A stretch of 64,000 nt of DNA from Solibacillus silvestris (GTDB lineage Bacteria > Bacillota > Bacilli > Bacillales_A > Planococcaceae). The stretch spans positions 532,001-596,000 of the forward strand of contig CP014609.1 of assembly GCA_001586195.1 (NCBI GenBank), read 5' to 3'. The notes under the pieces are model-generated. The model ran no database searches. It saw only the letters and a program-made list of their open reading frames with translations, and was not told the DNA's origin. The position numbers and the translations under genes were made by a program. Positions 8,793 through 17,041 of the stretch are shown here, piece by piece (position 1 is the stretch's first letter; each line of letters starts with the position of its first letter).

Positions 8793-8855
8793 ACGAATAC
8801 CCTCCTTTTTTTTGAGTGTTTGCATACACTACAAAATAGAAAGGGGGGTATAAGT

Positions 8856-9008
8856 ATGTCTGGATATGGTTGGCAGCAACAAGGTTGGCAACAAGGTGGT
8901 TGCGATTATGGTTCCTCAGGCTATGGCGGGGGTAATAACAGTAGTACATTCGTATTGATCGTTGTACTATTTATTTTACTTATCATCGTTGGTAGCGTAT
9001 TTATTTAA
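8856..9008 (+). CDS. yjcZ: YjcZ-type small sporulation membrane protein
   Basis: A 50-residue protein, MSGYGWQQQGWQ followed by a Gly/Tyr-rich N-terminal half and a single C-terminal transmembrane segment (FVLIVVLFILLIIVGSVFI). This is the tiny-TM Bacillus sporulation family that includes YjcZ. ATG 8856 follows AAGGGGGG at 8841-8848. An in-frame upstream ATG at 8820 lacks a ribosome site. The function of the family is unknown. It stands between the spoVA operon and spoVIF. Confidence 0.88.
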   Translation: MSGYGWQQQGWQQGGCDYGSSGYGGGNNSSTFVLIVVLFILLIIVGSVFI

Positions 9009-9026
9009 GGGAGGTAAGCAAACAGT

Positions 9027-9275
9027 ATGGATCGTTCGTTTTTTAAAAAAGTGGAGCGCAAAACCGGCGTTGATTTCGATGAAATTATGACTCTTGCCAA
9101 TGCATTGACGTATGCAGATTTCTCGGATGAAAAACAAGTTCGGAAAATCGTGAAAAAGGTGAGCCGCCTTGCAAATAAACCGATTACGAGTGAACTCGAA
9201 GACAAAATTGTCCAATCAATCATTCAAGACGGTAAATCTTTGGATTTTTCAAAAATCGAGAAAATGATGAAGTAA
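9027..9275 (+). CDS. spoVIF: Stage VI sporulation protein F
   Basis: An 82-residue soluble, charged, mostly helical protein that matches SpoVIF (YjcC) in length and content (FFKKVERKTGVDFDEIM near the start, a K/R-rich middle, SKIEKMMK at the end). In Bacillus subtilis SpoVIF is needed for correct coat assembly in the mother cell and stabilises or activates GerE-dependent expression. AAGGGAGG at 9008-9015 is 11 nt from ATG. The location before yjcF-yjcG-yjcH is the same as in Bacillus subtilis. Confidence 0.88.
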   Translation: MDRSFFKKVERKTGVDFDEIMTLANALTYADFSDEKQVRKIVKKVSRLANKPITSELEDKIVQSIIQDGKSLDFSKIEKMMK

Positions 9276-9306
9276 ATCGGAACGTTAAAAGTGGCGTAAT
9301 AATACG

Positions 9307-9345
9307 AAAAACATCCATTTTCTCCGGCGGAAAATGGATGTTTTT
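9307..9345. terminator. Bidirectional terminator between spoVIF and yjcF
   Basis: AAAAACATCCATTTT/AAAATGGATGTTTTT is a perfect 15-bp stem with a 9-nt loop. It serves both convergent genes. Confidence 0.93.
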
Positions 9346-9368
9346 CTCCTTTTATGAGTTTTAAAGAA

Positions 9369-9797
9369 TTAGATTTTCTTTTCCATAGCGCGATGTGGAA
9401 TCCCTGCATCCATAAATTCCGGAGAAGTGACAGTGTAGTCCAGCTTTTCATAGAAAGGAATTGCATAGCTTTGGGCATTCAACTTAAGCTTTTCAAACGC
9501 AGCTTTTTTTGCATATTGTTCAACAGCTTCCATAATTAATGCGCCAAGTCGTTTACCGCGATAATTGTTCAATACGCAAACGCGCTCAACTTTTCCGACT
9601 TTCGGTTCGACTTCCCGAAGACGTGCTGTAGCAATTGAATTTTCACCTTCATTTACTAAAAAATGAGTGGCTGTTTCATCGTATTCATCTAATTCCAAAC
9701 TCAGTGGAACCCCTTGCTCTTTGACGAATACTTCTTTACGTAATTCAAATGCACGTTCGCGGTCTTCGTCGGTTGTAACTAGTTTTACTTCAAACAC
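9369..9797 (-). CDS. yjcF: GNAT family N-acetyltransferase YjcF
   Basis: A 142-residue acetyl-CoA-dependent acyltransferase. The GNAT motif A region reads RVCVLNNYRGKRLGALIMEA, with the R/Q-x-x-G-x-G/A-type pyrophosphate loop (YRGKRLG). The N-terminal ELRKEVFVKEQGVP is typical of the YjcF/ElaA group. The acceptor substrate is unknown. GTG 9797 is 3 nt after the yjcG stop, and GGAG lies about 11 nt upstream inside yjcG. The genes form an operon in the order yjcG-yjcF. Confidence 0.9.
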   Translation of the reverse strand: MFEVKLVTTDEDRERAFELRKEVFVKEQGVPLSLELDEYDETATHFLVNEGENSIATARLREVEPKVGKVERVCVLNNYRGKRLGALIMEAVEQYAKKAAFEKLKLNAQSYAIPFYEKLDYTVTSPEFMDAGIPHRAMEKKI

Positions 9798-9800
9798 GTA

Positions 9801-10322
9801 TTACTCAGCTCCAGTCAATTTGTATGTTTCATAGGTTGTCCATGAGCCGTCTTCCAATTGGTAAAGCAAGTGGAAACGATCGATCGAATCTTTTTCATCT
9901 ACTCCAACCATACGCAACTGGCCGTGAATATCATCATGCTCGGAAGCGCTCATTTTTTGTGCAATTGTAATATGTGGCACAAACACATGCTTTGGCGCAC
10001 CAAAATTAATTTTTTCCTGAATTGACTTTTGAATATTTTCCAATTGTGGTGTTGGCTCAACACGGAAGTAAATGGCATTCGTCGTTGGATAAAATGAACT
10101 GATTCGTGAGGCGTGAATTTGTAAAGGTGCAAACCTTGATGCCACTTCCTGCAAATGCTTGGAGATTTCTCCGATTTCAGCTTCATCCGCATCAAACGCA
10201 TCTTTGAGCGTAATATGAGGTGTGATTAAAGCATAGTGCGGGTCGTAGCGTTTGCGATAAGTGTTCGCTAAATCTTGTAATTTTTTAGATGGAAAAGCAA
10301 CAATACCATATTTCAAATTCAT
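9801..10322 (-). CDS. yjcG: 2'-5' RNA ligase/phosphoesterase superfamily protein YjcG
   Basis: A 173-residue 2H phosphoesterase. The two HxT motifs are visible: HITLKDA near residue 35 and HITIAQKM near residue 117. They supply the paired catalytic histidines that act on 2',3'-cyclic or 2'-5' phosphodiester ends. The length matches Bacillus subtilis YjcG (171 aa). The physiological substrate is unknown. ATG 10322 follows AGGGGGT at the right distance, and the gene is followed by yjcF. Confidence 0.93.
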   Translation of the reverse strand: MNLKYGIVAFPSKKLQDLANTYRKRYDPHYALITPHITLKDAFDADEAEIGEISKHLQEVASRFAPLQIHASRISSFYPTTNAIYFRVEPTPQLENIQKSIQEKINFGAPKHVFVPHITIAQKMSASEHDDIHGQLRMVGVDEKDSIDRFHLLYQLEDGSWTTYETYKLTGAE

Positions 10323-10505
10323 TACCCCCTAAAAATTTTATAATATCATTTAGCACCGTGCTAAATGAAGGTAAGACGTCCTGTAAATGGCATAGATTTT
10401 ATACAACTATTTATACTAACAAAAATCTAGATACAGCCACACCAAGGCGTAATTGTTATAAGTATAACAGAAAAATTTGTGAATAAACATTTCCAACATA
10501 CCGTA

Positions 10506-11225
10506 TTATCCGAAAATTTCAATTAGTGCACGTTTTAAATCAGGTTTCCAATAAGTCCATGTATGATTTCCATTGAATTCTTCATAGAATGTATCAATAC
10601 CATGTTGAACGAACAGTTGATGCAGCTCCCGGTTCGGTGTTAAGAGATCTTTGACCGTGCCGTCCTTTAATGAAACCTGATCTTCCTGTAGACCGATAAT
10701 ATGGTACAACGTAAGAATATCGACGTTTTTCGCAACCTTAACTCCCTGCAATACAAGCTCATCTACATAAGGTGATTGTAAAATGGCTTTCCCGAAAATA
10801 TTTGGATAATGGATTGCAGTCATTAATGAAATGGTTGCAGCCATAGAATCACCTATTAATGCACGTCCGCCGCCAACTTGTGTAGTTGAAAATTCGTCAT
10901 CCAAATAAGGCACGAGCTCATGTGCCAAAAACCGCATATACGCTTCAAATTGATCCCCTGCTGGTGTATACTTTCGCTTACGATCTTCGTAATTTTTGTA
11001 TGGCACACCAACAATGATTGTATTTTCGATTAGATAGCCATCAATCAGTTCATCAGCAAGGCGCGGAATGCCTCCTAGCTGAAAGTAATCTTTACCATCG
11101 GACGCAATTAGAATGTTATATTCATATAATGGGGAATAATTTGCTGGAATATAAATTAATAACTCCAGCTCCTCGTTTAATGCATTGCTAAAAAAAGCAA
11201 CGTCTTTTACTGTGCCTCTCTCCAA
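10506..11225 (-). CDS. yjcH: Alpha/beta-hydrolase esterase YjcH
   Basis: A protein of about 239 residues in the enterochelin esterase (Fes/IroE-like, esterase D) group. The nucleophile elbow GDSMAATISL (GxSxx) is clear, and the histidine near the end is in EFNGNHTWTYWKPDL. The function in Bacilli is unknown. The longest frame starts at ATG 11267, but AGGGGTG lies 6 nt before an in-frame TTG at 11225. That TTG gives MERGTVKDVAFF and a length near the family norm, so it is preferred. It has the same orientation as yjcG-yjcF but is separated from them by 183 nt. Confidence 0.85.
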   Translation of the reverse strand: MERGTVKDVAFFSNALNEELELLIYIPANYSPLYEYNILIASDGKDYFQLGGIPRLADELIDGYLIENTIIVGVPYKNYEDRKRKYTPAGDQFEAYMRFLAHELVPYLDDEFSTTQVGGGRALIGDSMAATISLMTAIHYPNIFGKAILQSPYVDELVLQGVKVAKNVDILTLYHIIGLQEDQVSLKDGTVKDLLTPNRELHQLFVQHGIDTFYEEFNGNHTWTYWKPDLKRALIEIFG

Positions 11226-11344
11226 TGTTGTCACCCCTGTATTTTGATGTATGTAAAATTGTATCATATAGGAAAATAAAGGTGTAATATATAGAAAGAA
11301 GACGAGAAATAAATACTTAAAATAAATAGAAGTGAGGATTTCTT

Positions 11345-11926
11345 ATGCATAATAAAAATATTCGCGTACACTCTGACGAAGTGACAAAAGCTACTTATAA
11401 CGCGTTGGAACGTCGTCATGTAACAATTGAAGATATTGCTGAAATCGTGTTTACGATGCAGTCACCATATAATGAAGGTTTAACGATCGAACACTGCATT
11501 CAATCGGTTGTTCGTGTATTAAATAAACGTGAAGTGCAACATGCTGTGCTAGTCGGAATTGAGCTTGATGAACTGGCAGAGAAAAGAATGCTGTCGGCAC
11601 CGCTACAAGCAATTATCGAGGCTGATGAAGGGCTGTTTGGCGTTGATGAAACATTGGCATTGGGGTCAGTATTTACGTATGGAAGTATTGCCGTAACAAC
11701 TTTCGGTCATTTGGATAAGCAAAAAATTGGAATCATTGAAAAGCTTGATACAAAAGCGGGCGAATCGGTAAATACATTTCTAGACGATCTAGTTGGAAGT
11801 ATCGCGGCTTGTGCAGCATCTCGCCTGGCACACCGAATGCGTGATCTGGAAGAAGAAGGAGGAACATTTGCAGATATCCCACCGATCGTGCTGGGGCCGA
11901 ACCCAAAGGCAAATAAAGAAATCTAA
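11345..11926 (+). CDS. pgpA: Phosphatidylglycerophosphatase A family protein
   Basis: A 193-residue PgpA/YutG-type protein. The domain removes the phosphate from phosphatidylglycerol phosphate in phospholipid synthesis. The soluble Gram-positive form, without the membrane segments of Escherichia coli PgpA, is seen here. The characteristic parts are DIAEIVFTMQSPYNEGLTIE and ESVNTFLDDLVGSIAACAASRLAHR. GTGAGGATTTCTT precedes ATG 11345. No operon partner is apparent. Enzyme activity is inferred from the family; YutG itself is annotated as phosphatidylglycerophosphatase by homology. Confidence 0.8.
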   Translation: MHNKNIRVHSDEVTKATYNALERRHVTIEDIAEIVFTMQSPYNEGLTIEHCIQSVVRVLNKREVQHAVLVGIELDELAEKRMLSAPLQAIIEADEGLFGVDETLALGSVFTYGSIAVTTFGHLDKQKIGIIEKLDTKAGESVNTFLDDLVGSIAACAASRLAHRMRDLEEEGGTFADIPPIVLGPNPKANKEI

Positions 11927-11951
11927 AAGAAGTAATTTAATAAAAAATTAC

Positions 11952-11983
11952 AATCTTCGGTTTTTTATGCTGAAGATTTTTTT
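11952..11983 (+). terminator. Terminator after pgpA
   Basis: AATCTTC/GAAGATT with a 13-nt loop is followed by seven T residues, about 25 nt past the stop. Confidence 0.7.
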
Positions 11984-12037
11984 ATGTGTTCAATAATGAT
12001 AAAATGGATTATACGTAATAGAAGAGAGGTACAGAAG

Positions 12038-12118
12038 ATGAGTGACAAAGATATTAAAACATTGATTACGAGTGGGACGATTATTTTAGCCGTTGTACTA
12101 TATTTAATATTTAGTTAA
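12038..12118 (+). CDS. Small single-span membrane peptide (26 aa)
   Basis: An open frame of 26 codons encoding MSDKDIKTLITSGTIILAV and a hydrophobic end LYLIFS. The N-terminal third is charged and the rest would span a membrane once. A ribosome site AGAGAGG at 12022-12029 precedes ATG. It lies alone between the pgpA terminator and the nuclease gene, with about 65 nt to the latter. No family was recognised. The clear ribosome site and sharp amphipathic layout support a real gene, but comparative evidence is lacking. Confidence 0.5.
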   Translation: MSDKDIKTLITSGTIILAVVLYLIFS

Positions 12119-12183
12119 GACTACAGTATGAATTGAACCGCCGTAGTTTATTTTATAGCAGGTTAAGAAAGCAGGATAGAGAT

Positions 12184-13002
12184 TTGAAAAAGATAATTAT
12201 GGCTTTGTTTTTTTCTGCACTACTAGTAAGTGGATGTACAGAGGAAACGAATACAGCTACTACTAGTGAAACCAATACAATTCAAGGAATTGCAGCTTCT
12301 TCGAAAGAGACTGCAACAAAATATGATATAAGCGATTTCGAAGAGTACGAACTGCAGGACATCATTGACGGTGATACAATACGGATTAAATATAACGGCA
12401 GTTCAGAAAAAGTACGTCTGCTTCTTATAGACGCCCCGGAAACAAATCATGAAACATTAGGTGAACAACCGTTTGGACCTGAAGCAAAAGAGTTTCTAAA
12501 GCAGTTATTAGCTGGACAAGATTCTGTTTATGTCGAATTTGATGTAACGTACCGGGATAAATACAAACGTTTGCTAGCCTATATTTATACGAAAGATGGC
12601 ATTAGCGTTCAAGAACAATTATTAGAAAACGGACTTGTAAGGGTAGCTTATATTTATGATCCAAATACGAAACATGTCGACTGGTTTAAATCCATTCAAA
12701 AAACAGCCCAACATAATGCAATCGGCATTTGGTCTGTTGAGGATTATGTAACGAATCGAGGCTACGATAAAGAGGTATATTATGCTGCGGTAAACGATGA
12801 AAATAAATCTACTGTAGAAGAAGATAAATTGAACATGTCAGAAAATAACGCAAGTTGTAAAATTAAAGGAAATATAAATTCCAAAGGTAATAAGATTTAC
12901 CATATGCCAGGACAGCGTGATTTTGAGAATACTGTAGCAGAGGAAATGTTCTGTACAGAAGAAGATGCCAAGGATGCCGGGTTTGTACCGGCAAAGCAGT
13001 AA
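12184..13002 (+). CDS. Thermonuclease-family lipoprotein with C-terminal sunset domain
   Basis: An extracellular nuclease of about 272 residues. The leader MKKIIMALFFSALLVSGC ends in a lipobox, so it is lipid-anchored. The staphylococcal nuclease fold follows at about residues 55-195: IIDGDTIRI (Asp ligands), VRLLLIDAPET with the catalytic Arg, and a segment with DKYKRLLAYIY (second Arg). The C-terminal 50 residues (CKIKGNINSKGNKIYH ... GQRDFENT ... MFCTEEDAKDAGF) match the sunset domain often fused to such nucleases. The frame is open from TTG 12133; TTG 12184 gives the proper signal peptide and is chosen. It is followed by a strong terminator. Confidence 0.9.
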   Translation: MKKIIMALFFSALLVSGCTEETNTATTSETNTIQGIAASSKETATKYDISDFEEYELQDIIDGDTIRIKYNGSSEKVRLLLIDAPETNHETLGEQPFGPEAKEFLKQLLAGQDSVYVEFDVTYRDKYKRLLAYIYTKDGISVQEQLLENGLVRVAYIYDPNTKHVDWFKSIQKTAQHNAIGIWSVEDYVTNRGYDKEVYYAAVNDENKSTVEEDKLNMSENNASCKIKGNINSKGNKIYHMPGQRDFENTVAEEMFCTEEDAKDAGFVPAKQ

Positions 13003-13013
13003 AATGCTGCAAG

Positions 13014-13039
13014 GTTAAAGGTTAAGGTTAAGGTTAAAT
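13014..13039. repeat. Short GGTTAA tandem repeat
   Basis: Four near-perfect copies of GGTTAA (the first with one extra A) follow the nuclease stop. It is a simple-sequence tract and no function is evident. Confidence 0.7.
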
Positions 13040-13059
13040 TAAATAGTCGCAGAATATGT

Positions 13060-13095
13060 GAAAAGCGCTTCCCTGAAAAGGGGAGCGCTTTTCGT
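13060..13095. terminator. Terminator after the nuclease gene
   Basis: GAAAAGCGCTTCCC and GGGGAGCGCTTTTC form a long stem around TGAAAA. One internal pair is mismatched (T opposite A is kept, C/G offset by one). It lies about 60 nt beyond the stop. Confidence 0.8.
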
Positions 13096-13230
13096 GTTTG
13101 AGCATGAAGTTTATAAAGTGGAACATATACACGCCCCATCAATTACTACTACTAGATTTACATTAATATTCGGGACTTTTTTATATTATAAAGGGCAGTA
13201 TAGATAGGAAAAAAACAGAATTATCTTATT

Positions 13231-13272
13231 TTGTATACAAAATTGACAAAAATGTATACAAAGTGATAATAT
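13231..13272 (+). promoter_or_regulatory. Promoter with twin GntR-type operators for the quinate/shikimate operon
   Basis: TTGACA at 13245-13250 and GATAAT at 13267-13272 are 16 nt apart. A perfect 14-bp palindrome TTTTGTATACAAAA (13231-13244) abuts the -35, and a second TGTATACA core (13255-13262) lies inside the spacer. The TTGTATACAA core is the known operator type of GntR/FadR-class repressors. Binding would block RNA polymerase. The FCD regulator at 19052-19690 is the obvious candidate. The other parts of 13096-13471 show no gene. Confidence 0.75.
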
Positions 13273-13471
13273 GAAGTTGTTCCAGAGGAAGCTGGTTGGT
13301 AATAGCTATTCGAATCAAAAGTATAAAATCTATAAGAAATAAAATAATAAAGAGAAGCCGATTAGTAAGATTAACTTTTCATATTCAGGTAAATACTGGG
13401 GATGATTTCAATCACTCTATTAGCAGCGACTTTTTAATAAATATCCTGAAAATATGTAAGAGAGGTAAAAG

Positions 13472-14671
13472 ATGAAAAATCCATATTTAAAAATGGGTAC
13501 AGGCATTTACATGAGCTATTTATTACTTGGAATGGTGAATATTATTCTAGCATCTAATATGGGCTTTCTAACTGAACAAATGCATGTTGACCGGACAGAT
13601 ATTAGTTTACTAATTTCCGTAATTGGTATTGGACATCTATTAACTGTCAATATTTCAGGGAAACTTTCTGATCGCTACGGGAGAAAACCATTAATACTGG
13701 TTGCAGCGGTTCTTTACGTTGTTTTTTTAGTTGGAATGCCCCTTACAAATTCATTTTCTATTGCAATAGGGCTTGCATTTATCGCAGGGACATGTAACTC
13801 ATTATTAGACTCGGGATCATATCCGGCATTAAATGAGGCTTTTCCTAAGCGGGCAGGTAGCGCTACTGTATTAATCAAAGCCTTTGTATCAATAGGCGCA
13901 ATACTTCTCCCTATGATGATTGCCTTATTTATTGCAAAGGGTTTATTTTTTGGATACGCATTCTTTGTACCAGCAGCATTATTTTTAGGTGTGGCATTTA
14001 TTGTTCTTAAATCTGCATTTCCAAAAAATAAAGAAGATGAATACGATCATTATTTGGTCGATTATTCTGCAGTGAAAGTACAATTTTCTATTAAGCCGAA
14101 ATTCATGAAAGAAGGAGCAGCCTTGATTTTATTTGGCTTTACCTCTATATCTCTTTCAATGATTGTACAAACTTGGATGCCAACTTATGCCATAGAAGTC
14201 CTAGGTTATGGAGAGATTGAAGCAGTGAGTCTGATAAGTTTTTTTAGTGCTGGCGGCTTACTATCCGTAATCCTATTAACTGTTTTTCTTAACCGTTGGA
14301 TTAAACCGGTTACAGCGATGATCATATATCCGTTTATGGCAGCAGTTTTTCTAGTTCTCTTTTTAACAAATTCGACTCAAGGTTTAACCGCTTTTCTAAT
14401 CTTCTTCTTAGGTTTATTTATGTCTGGAATATTCCAACTAGCAATGACTGTTATGGTTGAGCTATTCCCTGAAAACAAAGGAACAAGTGTGGCGTACGTC
14501 AGTGCAGCAGCAAGTGTAGCTTTTATGGTGATTCCCTACGGAACAGGATTATTAAGAGAGTACGTTAATATTACATCTGTATTTGTATTTGATTTCGCTC
14601 TCGCTCTAGTGAGTATTTTGCTTGCTACCTACATTTTTATAAAATACAAAAAAATTAAAGTTGTGCATTAG
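13472..14671 (+). CDS. MFS transporter, probable quinate/shikimate-type carrier (paralogue 1)
   Basis: A 399-residue major facilitator with about 12 transmembrane segments. The loop 2-3 signature GKLSDRYGRKP is intact and a central hydrophilic loop (about residues 185-210) separates the halves. It is clearly paralogous to the next gene: both start MKNP, share ISLL.S.IGIG, NSLLDSG.YPAL and SGIFQLA. Context with quinate/shikimate dehydrogenase and dehydroquinase suggests that it imports cyclohexane carboxylates, but the substrate is inferred. RBS AAGAGAGG precedes ATG. It is the first gene after the GntR-regulated promoter. Confidence 0.85.
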   Translation: MKNPYLKMGTGIYMSYLLLGMVNIILASNMGFLTEQMHVDRTDISLLISVIGIGHLLTVNISGKLSDRYGRKPLILVAAVLYVVFLVGMPLTNSFSIAIGLAFIAGTCNSLLDSGSYPALNEAFPKRAGSATVLIKAFVSIGAILLPMMIALFIAKGLFFGYAFFVPAALFLGVAFIVLKSAFPKNKEDEYDHYLVDYSAVKVQFSIKPKFMKEGAALILFGFTSISLSMIVQTWMPTYAIEVLGYGEIEAVSLISFFSAGGLLSVILLTVFLNRWIKPVTAMIIYPFMAAVFLVLFLTNSTQGLTAFLIFFLGLFMSGIFQLAMTVMVELFPENKGTSVAYVSAAASVAFMVIPYGTGLLREYVNITSVFVFDFALALVSILLATYIFIKYKKIKVVH

Positions 14672-14682
14672 ATTCTTCTTGA

Positions 14683-14716
14683 AATACGAGGAGAATACTC
14701 TAAAATCTCTCGTATT
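14683..14716 (+). other. Intercistronic hairpin between the two MFS genes
   Basis: AATACGAGGAGA and TCTCTCGTATT form an 11-bp stem with one bulged G and an 11-nt loop. No T-run follows, so it is more likely an RNA processing or stability element than a terminator. Confidence 0.45.
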
Positions 14717-14773
14717 CGAGATATATGAATTAGGAATATATTAGATCCAGCACAAATATTTAGGAGTGAAAAC

Positions 14774-15988
14774 ATGAAAAACCCGTTTCTTAAAACATCT
14801 CTTGGGATGTATCTTAACTATTTCATGCTTGGGATGATTAATATTATTATCGCTTCAAACATGGACAACTTATCTGATCGATATGGCGTAACGATTGCAC
14901 AAATCAGTTTACTTGTATCAGCTATTGGTATCGGTAAATTAGGGGCATTATTCTTCGTAGGACGTCTTTCGGATGGCTTAGGTCGTAAGCCAGTTATTAT
15001 CACGGCTTGTTTCCTATATTTAGTATTCTTAATTGGTATTCCAACAACGACAAGTTATGTAATCGCATTCATTTTTGCAATTTCTGCAGGTATTGCGAAC
15101 TCACTACTTGATTCAGGGACATATCCTGCGTTGACAGAATCCTTCCCGAAAAAAGCAAGTTCAGCTAACGTTTTAGTAAAAGCATCTGTTTCAATCGGTG
15201 CTACATTATTACCATTTATTTTAGCTGTATTAATTGCTAATGATATTTTCTGGGGCTGGGCATTCTTTGGCCTAGGTGCTCTATATTTAGTTAGCGGTAT
15301 TTACTTAATGTTCATGCCATTCCCTGATCATAAAGCTGCACCAGCTAAAGATGAAAAAGGTGAAGAAACAGTTGAAACAAACTTTAAACAAGAGCCAAAA
15401 ATCTTTGGTGAAGGTTTAGCCATTATTTTAATTGGTTTCACTTCAACGGCGTTATTCGTTGTTTGGCAAACATGGTTACCTAAACTGGGTACAGATTTCA
15501 TTGGTTTAGAGTCCAGCCAGGCAGTTCAATTACTGTCTTACTTCAGTATCGGCGCACTTGTATCGGTATTATTGCTTGCAGTTGTGTTAGATAAATATAT
15601 TTCACCAATTATGGTCGCGATTATTTATCCAATTGGCGCTATCGTAGCGATGCTTTCACTATTTGTTGTGGAATCATACGGTCTTGTATTAGTAAGTACA
15701 TTCCTACTTGGTCTATTCACATCGGGTATTTTCCAATTAGCGTTAAGTGTTATGATGAAGCTTTTCCCCAAAAATAAAGCAACGTTCTCAGCGTACGTTA
15801 ATATCGCTGCAAGTTCAGCATTCATTTTAGTACCAATTATTACTAGTGCACTTGTAGACTCAGTTGGTATTTCGATGACACTTGTCTTTGATATTGTGAT
15901 TGCTGTAATTAGTGTTATTTTAGCGGTTTATGTACTAAGTCGTTTAAATAAAGTCTTTGGTAAAACAGACAAAGCAACAGTGAAATAA
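14774..15988 (+). CDS. MFS transporter, probable quinate/shikimate-type carrier (paralogue 2)
   Basis: A 404-residue 12-segment major facilitator, paralogous to its upstream neighbour. It has GRLSDGLGRKP at the loop 2-3 motif, a central loop near residues 190-215 rich in charged residues, and SGIFQLALSVM late in the protein. Codon use here and in the next two genes leans strongly to GGT, CGT, GTA and TTA, which suggests higher expression than the first carrier. AGGAG is placed 8 nt before ATG. The adjacent YdiB-type dehydrogenase suggests quinate, shikimate or a related acid as cargo; this is inference. Confidence 0.85.
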   Translation: MKNPFLKTSLGMYLNYFMLGMINIIIASNMDNLSDRYGVTIAQISLLVSAIGIGKLGALFFVGRLSDGLGRKPVIITACFLYLVFLIGIPTTTSYVIAFIFAISAGIANSLLDSGTYPALTESFPKKASSANVLVKASVSIGATLLPFILAVLIANDIFWGWAFFGLGALYLVSGIYLMFMPFPDHKAAPAKDEKGEETVETNFKQEPKIFGEGLAIILIGFTSTALFVVWQTWLPKLGTDFIGLESSQAVQLLSYFSIGALVSVLLLAVVLDKYISPIMVAIIYPIGAIVAMLSLFVVESYGLVLVSTFLLGLFTSGIFQLALSVMMKLFPKNKATFSAYVNIAASSAFILVPIITSALVDSVGISMTLVFDIVIAVISVILAVYVLSRLNKVFGKTDKATVK

Positions 15989-16024
15989 AACATCTGAATT
16001 TATACAATAAAAGGAGCGTTTCGA

Positions 16025-16924
16025 ATGACAAATGTAAATGAGAAAAAAATCGACGGTAAAACAAAATTAGTAGGATTACTTGCAACACCGATTGGCCATA
16101 GCCTATCACCACGTATGCATAACTTAGGTTATTCATTAAAAGGTTTAAACTATGCTTACCTTGCATTTGAAGTAGGTAACGAAGAATTAGAAGAAACAGT
16201 TAAAGGTTTCAAAGCGGCAGGTGTAGCAGGCTTCAACGTATCGATGCCTAACAAAATGAAAGTTCTTGATTATCTAGATGAATTAGATGATTCAGCTAAA
16301 TATTCTCGTGCATCTAACACTGTAGTTAACCGCGATGGTAAATTAATCGGTTACAACACGGACGGTCTTGGTTATATCCGCAACTTAATCGAGCATGGTG
16401 TAGAGCTTAAAGGTCAAAAAGTTACCCTTGTGGGTTCTGGTGGCGCTGCAACTCCTATCGCTATTCAATTTGCTCAATCAGGTATCCGTGAAATTTCAAT
16501 TTTCGCACGTAACGACCAATTCTTCGGACAAGCAGAAGAAAATGTGAACTACATTAACAATGAAATGAAAGAGTTTGGCGTAAAAGCGAACATTTTCCCA
16601 TTGGAAGATAAAGAATCATTCCGTCGTGAAGTTGCTGAATCTGCTATTTTAGCGAACGGTACAAGCCTTGGTATGAAACCGCTTGATCATTTATCGATTG
16701 TGGATGAAACGTTAGATGTGTTACGTAAAGATTTAGTTGTGACTGACGTAGTTTATAACCCGCAAAAATCAAAATTATTAACTCAAGCTGAAGAGGCAGG
16801 TTGTACAGTAATCAACGGTCTTGGTATGATGTTATGGCAAGGTGCTTTAGGCTTTAAATTATTCACTGGCGAAGATATGCCAATTGAGGAAATTAAAGAA
16901 ATTATGTTTGGTGAACATAAATAA
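16025..16924 (+). CDS. Quinate/shikimate dehydrogenase (YdiB type)
   Basis: A 299-residue oxidoreductase of the AroE/YdiB superfamily that interconverts quinate with 3-dehydroquinate, or shikimate with 3-dehydroshikimate. Substrate motifs are GHSLSPRMHN near residue 25 and NVSMPNK near residue 76. The SMPNK form and the C-terminal VYNPQKSKLLTQAE and GMMLWQGALGF resemble Escherichia coli YdiB rather than biosynthetic AroE (usually NVTxPxK). The nucleotide loop is GSGGAATP. AAAAGGAGCG precedes ATG. With two carriers and a dehydroquinase it forms a quinate/shikimate assimilation operon. It is likely distinct from the housekeeping aroE. Confidence 0.9.
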   Translation: MTNVNEKKIDGKTKLVGLLATPIGHSLSPRMHNLGYSLKGLNYAYLAFEVGNEELEETVKGFKAAGVAGFNVSMPNKMKVLDYLDELDDSAKYSRASNTVVNRDGKLIGYNTDGLGYIRNLIEHGVELKGQKVTLVGSGGAATPIAIQFAQSGIREISIFARNDQFFGQAEENVNYINNEMKEFGVKANIFPLEDKESFRREVAESAILANGTSLGMKPLDHLSIVDETLDVLRKDLVVTDVVYNPQKSKLLTQAEEAGCTVINGLGMMLWQGALGFKLFTGEDMPIEEIKEIMFGEHK

Positions 16925-17041
16925 TTTCAATATTATTATATATTCATATCACACGCTCCTTTATATACGGTATGGATAATGAAATGTTTACAAATACTAA
17001 AACACTATATTCTATATAACAATTTATTTTAAGGAGTATGG

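Noticed and set aside
16025-16924. Housekeeping biosynthetic shikimate dehydrogenase
   Set aside because: The SMPNK and GMMLWQG motifs and the transporter context favour the YdiB type.
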